DNA of 9,510 bases, from the NCBI GenBank assembly GCA_027314825.1, contig DAHVAB010000070.1, positions 1-9,510 on the forward strand. Reading direction: 5' to 3'. The notes under the pieces were generated by a model. It was not told the DNA's origin. It ran no database searches and was given only the letters and a program-made list of their open reading frames with translations. Both the position numbers and the translations under genes were made by a program. Shown one piece after another: positions 6,500 to 9,510 of the stretch (the stretch's first letter is position 1; the number at the start of each line of letters is the position of its first letter). Source of the DNA: Solirubrobacterales bacterium (GTDB lineage: Bacteria > Actinomycetota > Thermoleophilia > Solirubrobacterales > Solirubrobacteraceae).

Positions 6500-7010
6500 C
6501 CGCCGTCGCCGCCTGAATCTCGGCGGCCAGATCGATGGACCAGGCGCGGATCTCGTTCCAGTCGCGGCGATCGTGGAACTGCTCCGGGATGCCCTTCGCC
6601 ATCGCCCGCTCGATCGGCCCCCGGGGGTGCAGCGGCAGCCGGCCGCCGAAGACGACGTGATCGCGCGCGCCGAGCGCGCTCGCCCGCTCGATGATCCTCG
6701 GCGGCTCCAGCCAGGCGGGGTCGGAGGGAGCGTCCGGATCCCCGACCGGACCGGAGCTGAAGACCCAGAATGGCAGCCGAGCGAGCTCGCTGGCGTGCCT
6801 GCCCAGGAAGTCCTTGCCGTCGTGGCGCCAGCGCTTGATGTAGACGGCGCTGCCGAGCACCACGGCGTCGTAGCCCTGCAGGCTCCGGATATCGCCGGCC
6901 TCGCGGCAGTCGACGCTCAGCCCCTGCTCCTGGAGGGTGTCGGCGATCGCCTGAGCTATCTCGGCGGTCGATCCGCGCTTGGAGGCGAAGGCCACGAGGA
7001 CGCGCTTCAT
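6486..7010 (-). CDS. Flavodoxin-domain protein (HemG/menaquinone-dependent protoporphyrinogen oxidase-like)
   Basis: A 174-residue flavodoxin-fold protein expected to bind FMN. The N-terminal strand KRVLVAFAS runs into the phosphate-binding loop SKRGSTAEIA (residues 10-19); YDAVVLGSAVYIKRW (48-62) gives the second FMN-contacting loop, and FWVFSSGPVG (81-90) the third strand and loop. This arrangement (AVYIKRW, FSSGPVGD) is typical of the short flavodoxin domain proteins related to HemG protoporphyrinogen oxidase, but many actinobacterial copies have no proven link to heme and may be general flavin electron carriers. It starts at the ATG at 7010, 67 bases after the DUF389 stop on the same strand, without a visible ribosome site; it could share a transcript with DUF389. 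Complete; no signal peptide. Confidence 0.85.
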   Translation of the reverse strand: MKRVLVAFASKRGSTAEIAQAIADTLQEQGLSVDCREAGDIRSLQGYDAVVLGSAVYIKRWRHDGKDFLGRHASELARLPFWVFSSGPVGDPDAPSDPAWLEPPRIIERASALGARDHVVFGGRLPLHPRGPIERAMAKGIPEQFHDRRDWNEIRAWSIDLAAEIQAATAAARG

Positions 7011-7077
7011 GCTCAGAAGATCGCGCGTCGCGACGCGGAGATCATCGGTGCTATCGCGCAGTCGATGCTGTGGCGCT

Positions 7078-8055
7078 CTACCGAGGCGCTGCCGGGCCGG
7101 CGGCGGACGCGATCCTGTTTCGCGCTCGCGCCCGGTGGCGGCGTGAGAAGAGCCGCTGCACGATGAGCGTGGTGGTGCCCGCGATCAGGATCGTGCCGAT
7201 GTTGGCCGCCAGCTGCTCGAATGATCCGAGCGCCTTGGTCCACTGCCCGTAGGAGATCGTGAGACCGATGTTCGCAGCGGCCGGGATTGTGGTGACGGAG
7301 ATGAGCACGCCGATCAGTGCGCCCGACTTCTGGGTGGAGAGGGAGAGCATTCCGGCGATGCCGGCGATGAATGCGACGAAGAAGCTGAAGAACCCGGGGC
7401 TGCCCGCGACCTGCGCGACGGAGGAGCTCAGATGCGCGGGCGTCTCCGATAGCGTCGGGCCGATCGCGCCGCCGGCCCGCATCAGCAGCACGACCGCGAT
7501 TGTCACCACGACCGCCGTGGCGAAGCCGACGATCAAGGCCAGGATCGCGCGCGCCGCCAGGCCGAAGCGCCGCTCCAGCAGCGCCACGCAGGAGCCTGCC
7601 AGGGGCCCGAAGTCGGGGCCGACGATCATCGCGCCGACGATCAGGATCGCAGTGTTGAGCAGGATGCCGGATGCGGCGATCAGCAGTGCCAGCGCCATGA
7701 AGACCAGGAAGCTGGGGGATATCTGCGCGGACTCCGAGGTGCGGGCCTCGACGGTCTCCCAGGTCACGTCGTGGGTGCCTCGCACCGCCTGCGGATCGCC
7801 GTCCGCGCGGGTGGAGACCTCCAGCTGGATCTCCTGCACGGAGATGGAGCCGCGGAACGGCAGCCCGAGGTCCTGGAGCTCCGCGATCACCGCGTCGGCG
7901 TCCTGTGGGCTCAGATCGCAGAGAAGCACCTCGCCCGGCGGCTCCTGGGAGACGGCGCCCAGAGCGATCAGGTTTTCCGCCGATGGAGCCGCAGCGAGCA
8001 GGGCGCGCGCACGGGCCGCATGGCCCGGTGGGGCCACCACGCGAAGCTGCAGCAT
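7078..8055 (-). CDS. DUF389 family integral membrane protein
   Basis: A 325-residue protein. The frame stays open further upstream to 8253, but the true start is the ATG at 8055: it has a strong ribosome site (AAAGGGGA, 8061-8068, 5 bases away), and the extra upstream residues are low-complexity and cross the repeat region. Residues 1-110 are soluble, with an LQLRVVAPPG strand and an alternating alpha/beta pattern as in the family's N-terminal domain. From about residue 113 there are five or six hydrophobic segments, including FLVFMALALLIAASGILLN and the family signature NTAILIVGAMIVGPDFGPLAG. A short basic tail (RRHRARARNR) probably lies in the cytoplasm. The function of DUF389 proteins is not established. 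It is likely monocistronic or shares a transcript with the flavodoxin gene downstream. Confidence 0.9.
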   Translation of the reverse strand: MLQLRVVAPPGHAARARALLAAAPSAENLIALGAVSQEPPGEVLLCDLSPQDADAVIAELQDLGLPFRGSISVQEIQLEVSTRADGDPQAVRGTHDVTWETVEARTSESAQISPSFLVFMALALLIAASGILLNTAILIVGAMIVGPDFGPLAGSCVALLERRFGLAARAILALIVGFATAVVVTIAVVLLMRAGGAIGPTLSETPAHLSSSVAQVAGSPGFFSFFVAFIAGIAGMLSLSTQKSGALIGVLISVTTIPAAANIGLTISYGQWTKALGSFEQLAANIGTILIAGTTTLIVQRLFSRRHRARARNRIASAAGPAAPR

Positions 8056-8060
8056 GCACG

Positions 8061-8068
8061 TCCCCTTT
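8061..8068 (-). promoter_or_regulatory. Ribosome binding site fixing the DUF389 start
   Basis: Read on the minus strand this is AAAGGGGA, followed by five bases and ATG at 8055. It is the clearest Shine-Dalgarno sequence in the window and decides for the 325-residue start over the longer open frame. Confidence 0.7.
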
Positions 8069-8112
8069 CTCTCGATGCCGGCCGGCCCTCGGCGACGGTG
8101 ACGGCGCTCCGG

Positions 8113-8118
8113 AGTGTA
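8113..8118 (-). promoter_or_regulatory. Candidate -10 for DUF389
   Basis: Minus-strand TACACT (TAnnnT form), which would start transcription near 8106 and give a leader of about 50 bases. No good -35 is seen. An inverted repeat GTGCGG (8122-8127)/CCGCAC (8141-8146) lies just upstream of it. Weak evidence. Confidence 0.3.
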
Positions 8119-8192
8119 TGGGTGCGGGCGGCGCGAACGGCCGCACGGAGCGGTGGCGCCGGCTGGCGATCCGCCGGGCGTGGCTGCGGCTG

Positions 8193-8229
8193 GACACGAA
8201 GGGGCGAACGCGACACACCGGGTCATGCC
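8193..8229 (+). repeat. 37-base direct repeat, copy 1
   Basis: Starts GACACGAAGGGG and ends CACCGGGTCATGCC. It matches copy 2 (8264-8300) at 36 of 37 bases; the one difference is C here and A there at repeat position 17. Copies are separated by 34 bases of unrelated sequence. There is no clear internal dyad. It lies in the divergent region between DUF389 and the HTH-TOBE gene, which argues for a dispersed intergenic repeat family rather than a gene part. Confidence 0.85.
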
Positions 8230-8263
8230 GCTCGCCGCGGGCCGACTGCGCATCCACGCTCAA

Positions 8264-8300
8264 GACACGAAGGGGCGAAAGCGACACACCGGGTCATGCC
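8264..8300 (+). repeat. 37-base direct repeat, copy 2
   Basis: Second copy of the repeat at 8193-8229, same orientation, ending 24 bases before the extended -10 element of the HTH-TOBE gene. The repeat-plus-spacer period is 71 bases. See the findings for the possible meanings. Confidence 0.85.
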
Positions 8301-8301
8301 C

Positions 8302-8324
8302 ATGTACAGAGGACGTCTGCATAT
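8302..8324. promoter_or_regulatory. Candidate operator of the molybdate regulator
   Basis: Imperfect palindrome: ATGTACAGA (8302-8310) against TCTGCATAT (8316-8324), 7 of 9 pairs, with centre GGACG. It occupies the -35 side of the predicted promoter of the HTH-TOBE gene, where a self-regulating molybdate-sensing repressor could bind. The arms are short and no second copy is visible. Confidence 0.3.
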
Positions 8325-8332
8325 GTGATACT
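8324..8332 (+). promoter_or_regulatory. Extended -10 promoter of the molybdate operon, leaderless start
   Basis: TGTGATACT: TG (8324-8325), one base, hexamer GATACT (8327-8332), then six bases and ATG at 8339. This is the same geometry as at 5566-5581, so the transcript should begin at the start codon. No Shine-Dalgarno sequence precedes the ATG, in agreement. Confidence 0.5.
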
Positions 8333-8338
8333 TAGGCA

Positions 8339-8725
8339 ATGGAGAAGGATCTCTCGCTCGGCGAGGCGGCCAAGGCGCTCGGGGTGAGCGCCGACACGGT
8401 CCGCCGCTGGGATCGCGCCGGCAAGATCAGGACCCGCCGCGACGAGCGCAACCGGCGCAGGGTTCCGGCCGCGGAGGTGCGGCGCCTGAGCGCGGTGCCG
8501 CAGCGCCACAGGACCGGCACGCCCGGCTCGGCGCGCAATCGGCTCACCGGAACGGTCCGCTCGGTTGAGAGCGACGGGGTGATGGCGCTCGTGGAGCTGC
8601 AGGCAGGGCCGTTCCTGGTCACGGCCGCGATCACTCGAGATTCAGCCGAGGAGCTCGGGCTGGCACCCGGCGTGAGCGCGACCGCGGTCGTGAAGGCGAC
8701 CTCCGTGATGGTGGAGCGGGGATGA
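8339..8725 (+). CDS. HTH-TOBE (Mop) molybdate/tungstate-responsive regulator
   Basis: A 128-residue two-domain protein. Residues 5-52 are an excisionase/MerR-type winged HTH (LSLGEAAKALGVSADTVRRWDRAGKI, then a basic wing RRDERNRRRVPAAEVRRL). After a short linker, residues 65-127 form one TOBE/Mop domain: ARNRLTGTVRSVESDGVMALV, then LVTAAITRDSAEELGLAPGVSATAVVKATSVMV. TOBE domains of this kind bind molybdate or tungstate oxyanions. With a WtpA-like transporter gene directly after it, this is most simply the oxyanion sensor controlling that operon; a storage molbindin would lack the HTH. Single TOBE domains usually assemble as dimers or higher. The start is leaderless. Its stop overlaps the next ATG (ATGA at 8722-8725), which opens a minicistron rather than the transporter gene. 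Confidence 0.88.
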   Translation: MEKDLSLGEAAKALGVSADTVRRWDRAGKIRTRRDERNRRRVPAAEVRRLSAVPQRHRTGTPGSARNRLTGTVRSVESDGVMALVELQAGPFLVTAAITRDSAEELGLAPGVSATAVVKATSVMVERG

Positions 8726-8736
8726 GCAGGCGCAGG
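8710..8736 (+). repeat. 27-base perfect direct repeat, copy 1 (gene-junction duplication)
   Basis: Begins GGTGGAGCGGGGATGAGC and recurs without mismatch at 8763-8789. It covers the end of the regulator gene, its ATGA junction and the first five codons of a downstream frame. Offset between copies is 53 bases. Confidence 0.95.
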
Positions 8737-8778
8737 CCGGGTGCGTTCGGGATCGGGCTCACGGTGGAGCGGGGATGA
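8722..8778 (+). CDS. 18-codon minicistron between regulator and WtpA-like gene
   Basis: ATG at 8722 overlaps the regulator stop; the frame encodes MSRRRPGAFGIGLTVERG and ends with TGA at 8776-8778, which overlaps the ATG of the transporter gene (8775). It begins with the same five residues (MSRRR) as the transporter signal peptide and ends with the VERG of the regulator, so it is a relic of a 53-base duplication rather than an independent gene. It could still pass ribosomes along by stop-start coupling. Confidence 0.5.
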   Translation: MSRRRPGAFGIGLTVERG

Positions 8779-8789
8779 GCAGGCGCAGG
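8763..8789 (+). repeat. 27-base perfect direct repeat, copy 2
   Basis: Second copy of the junction repeat at 8710-8736. It supplies the ribosome site (GGAG 8766-8769, 5 bases before the ATG) and the start of the WtpA-like gene. Confidence 0.95.
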
Positions 8790-9510
8790 GTGGTTGCGCT
8801 GGCGACGCCGGTCGCGATCGTGCTGGCGGTGCTCGCGAGCGTGCTCGGCTCCGGGCCGCAGAGGGCGTCGAAGGGGGCTGGCACCGCGTCCGCGCCCGCG
8901 CCCGCGTCCGCGAGCGGTGGCCAGGGCGGCGCGGTGAGCGTGCTGTATGCCGGCTCGCTGGCCGAGCTCATGGAAGAACGCTTCGATCCGGCCTTCAAGA
9001 AGGCGACCGGCTACAGCGTGGAAGGGTTCGCCGGCGGCTCCAACGAACTCGCTGAGCAGATAAAGGGGGGTGTGCGCCAGGGCGATGTGTTTATAAGCGC
9101 GGCGCCCTCGGCGGACACCCAGCTCATGGGGAAGGGAAACGGCGGCTGGGTCTCCTGGTATGTGAGCTTCGCCCGGGCGCCGCTCGTACTTGCGTATGAC
9201 CCGCACACCAGGCTCGGCCGCCAGCTGCACAGGGGGATTCCCTGGTATGAGGCGATCACCCAGAAGGGCGCGATCGTGGGGAGGACCGACCCGCATCTCG
9301 ACCCGAAGGGCAAGCTGACCGTGCAGGCGCTCGACGCCGCAGCGAGCACGCTGCACGACGGCGCGCTGAGGGCTGCGATCGCGCGCTTCCCGGTGTTTCC
9401 GGAGACCGCGCTCGTCGGCCGGCTTCAGGCTGGCCAGGTGGAAGCCGGGTTCTTCTATGAAGTCGAGGCGGTCGCGGCGAAGCTTGCGAGCGTCCCGATC
9501 ACACCGGTTC
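8775..9510 (+). CDS. wtpA: Molybdate/tungstate ABC transporter substrate-binding protein (WtpA-like), 3' end cut off
   Basis: 245 codons are visible, running off the window. Residues 1-25 form a signal sequence (basic MSRRR, then hydrophobic ALATPVAIVLAVLASVLG). A Pro/Ala/Ser/Gly linker (36-52) follows, then the periplasmic-binding-protein fold: VSVLYAGSLAELME (54-67), ATGYSVEGFAGGSN (77-90), GDVFISAAP (103-111), FARAPLVLAYDP (132-143), IPWYEA (155-160), GRTDPHLDPKG (169-179) and VEAGFFYEVEA (222-232). This succession is that of WtpA/TupA-type oxyanion receptors, which hand molybdate or tungstate to an ABC permease for molybdenum-cofactor enzymes. Which ion is preferred cannot be read here. 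There is no lipobox Cys, so anchoring would be through an uncleaved signal helix, or the protein is released. Permease and ATPase genes are expected just beyond the window. The start is fixed by GGAG at 8766-8769 and the ATGA overlap. Confidence 0.9.
   Translation, partial: MSRRRVVALATPVAIVLAVLASVLGSGPQRASKGAGTASAPAPASASGGQGGAVSVLYAGSLAELMEERFDPAFKKATGYSVEGFAGGSNELAEQIKGGVRQGDVFISAAPSADTQLMGKGNGGWVSWYVSFARAPLVLAYDPHTRLGRQLHRGIPWYEAITQKGAIVGRTDPHLDPKGKLTVQALDAAASTLHDGALRAAIARFPVFPETALVGRLQAGQVEAGFFYEVEAVAAKLASVPITPV

Noticed and set aside
8056..8253. Upstream 66-codon extension of DUF389
   Set aside because: It runs across the repeat region, is low-complexity, and a strong ribosome site marks the ATG at 8055.
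7013..8287. Long minus-strand open frame of 424 codons
   Set aside because: It is the shadow of the DUF389 gene in another frame: Arg/Gly/Pro-rich, no family features and no ribosome site.
8193..8300. Calling the two 37-base repeats a CRISPR array
   Set aside because: Only two copies and one spacer, no dyad in the repeat, no cas gene adjacent and a promoter-region location; kept as repeats and as a finding.
8741..9055. Plus-strand 104-codon frame overlapping the WtpA-like gene
   Set aside because: Out-of-frame shadow of a gene whose protein motifs are clear.

Overview
The window is GC-rich throughout, with compact, overlapping genes and several promoters placed so close to the start codon that the mRNAs would be leaderless. 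This fits a high-GC actinobacterium, possibly of the Thermoleophilia/Solirubrobacterales type; that placement is inference from style and gene content, not from a marker gene.

Left part (1-4609, minus strand): the start of a type I-G (formerly I-U, 'Dpsyc') CRISPR-Cas operon. It holds cas3, with the helicase first and the HD nuclease at the C-terminus, followed after one base by csx17 (cas8u2), the large Cascade subunit. csx17 runs off the window edge. The rest of the usual operon (csb1/cas7, csb2/cas5-cas6, cas4-cas1, cas2) and the array would lie to the left of base 1.

Middle (4610-5441): a 317-base gene-free stretch, then a two-gene unit divergent from cas3. The first gene is a free-standing colicin E3-type 16S rRNA nuclease domain (83 aa) that keeps all four catalytic residues. 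It overlaps by ATGA a small acidic protein (88 aa), the presumed antitoxin/immunity protein. Between toxin and cas3 lies an inverted repeat (4895-4924) whose two arms each form an extended -10 element, firing left toward cas3 and right toward the toxin. This CRISPR-linked ribosome-targeting toxin-antitoxin pair is the most interesting part of the window.

Right part (5566-9510): chromosomal housekeeping or stress genes. A leaderless 40-codon ORF is coupled by GTGA to a glutaredoxin/GST-N-like gene, which is coupled by ATGA to a DUF302 gene. On the minus strand lie a DUF389 membrane protein and a flavodoxin-domain protein. A 283-base divergent intergenic region carries two near-identical 37-base direct repeats 34 bases apart. 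Finally, a molybdate/tungstate operon begins: a leaderless HTH-TOBE regulator, an 18-codon minicistron created by a short duplication, and a WtpA-like substrate-binding protein cut off by the window end.

No tRNA, rRNA, insertion sequence or full CRISPR array is visible.
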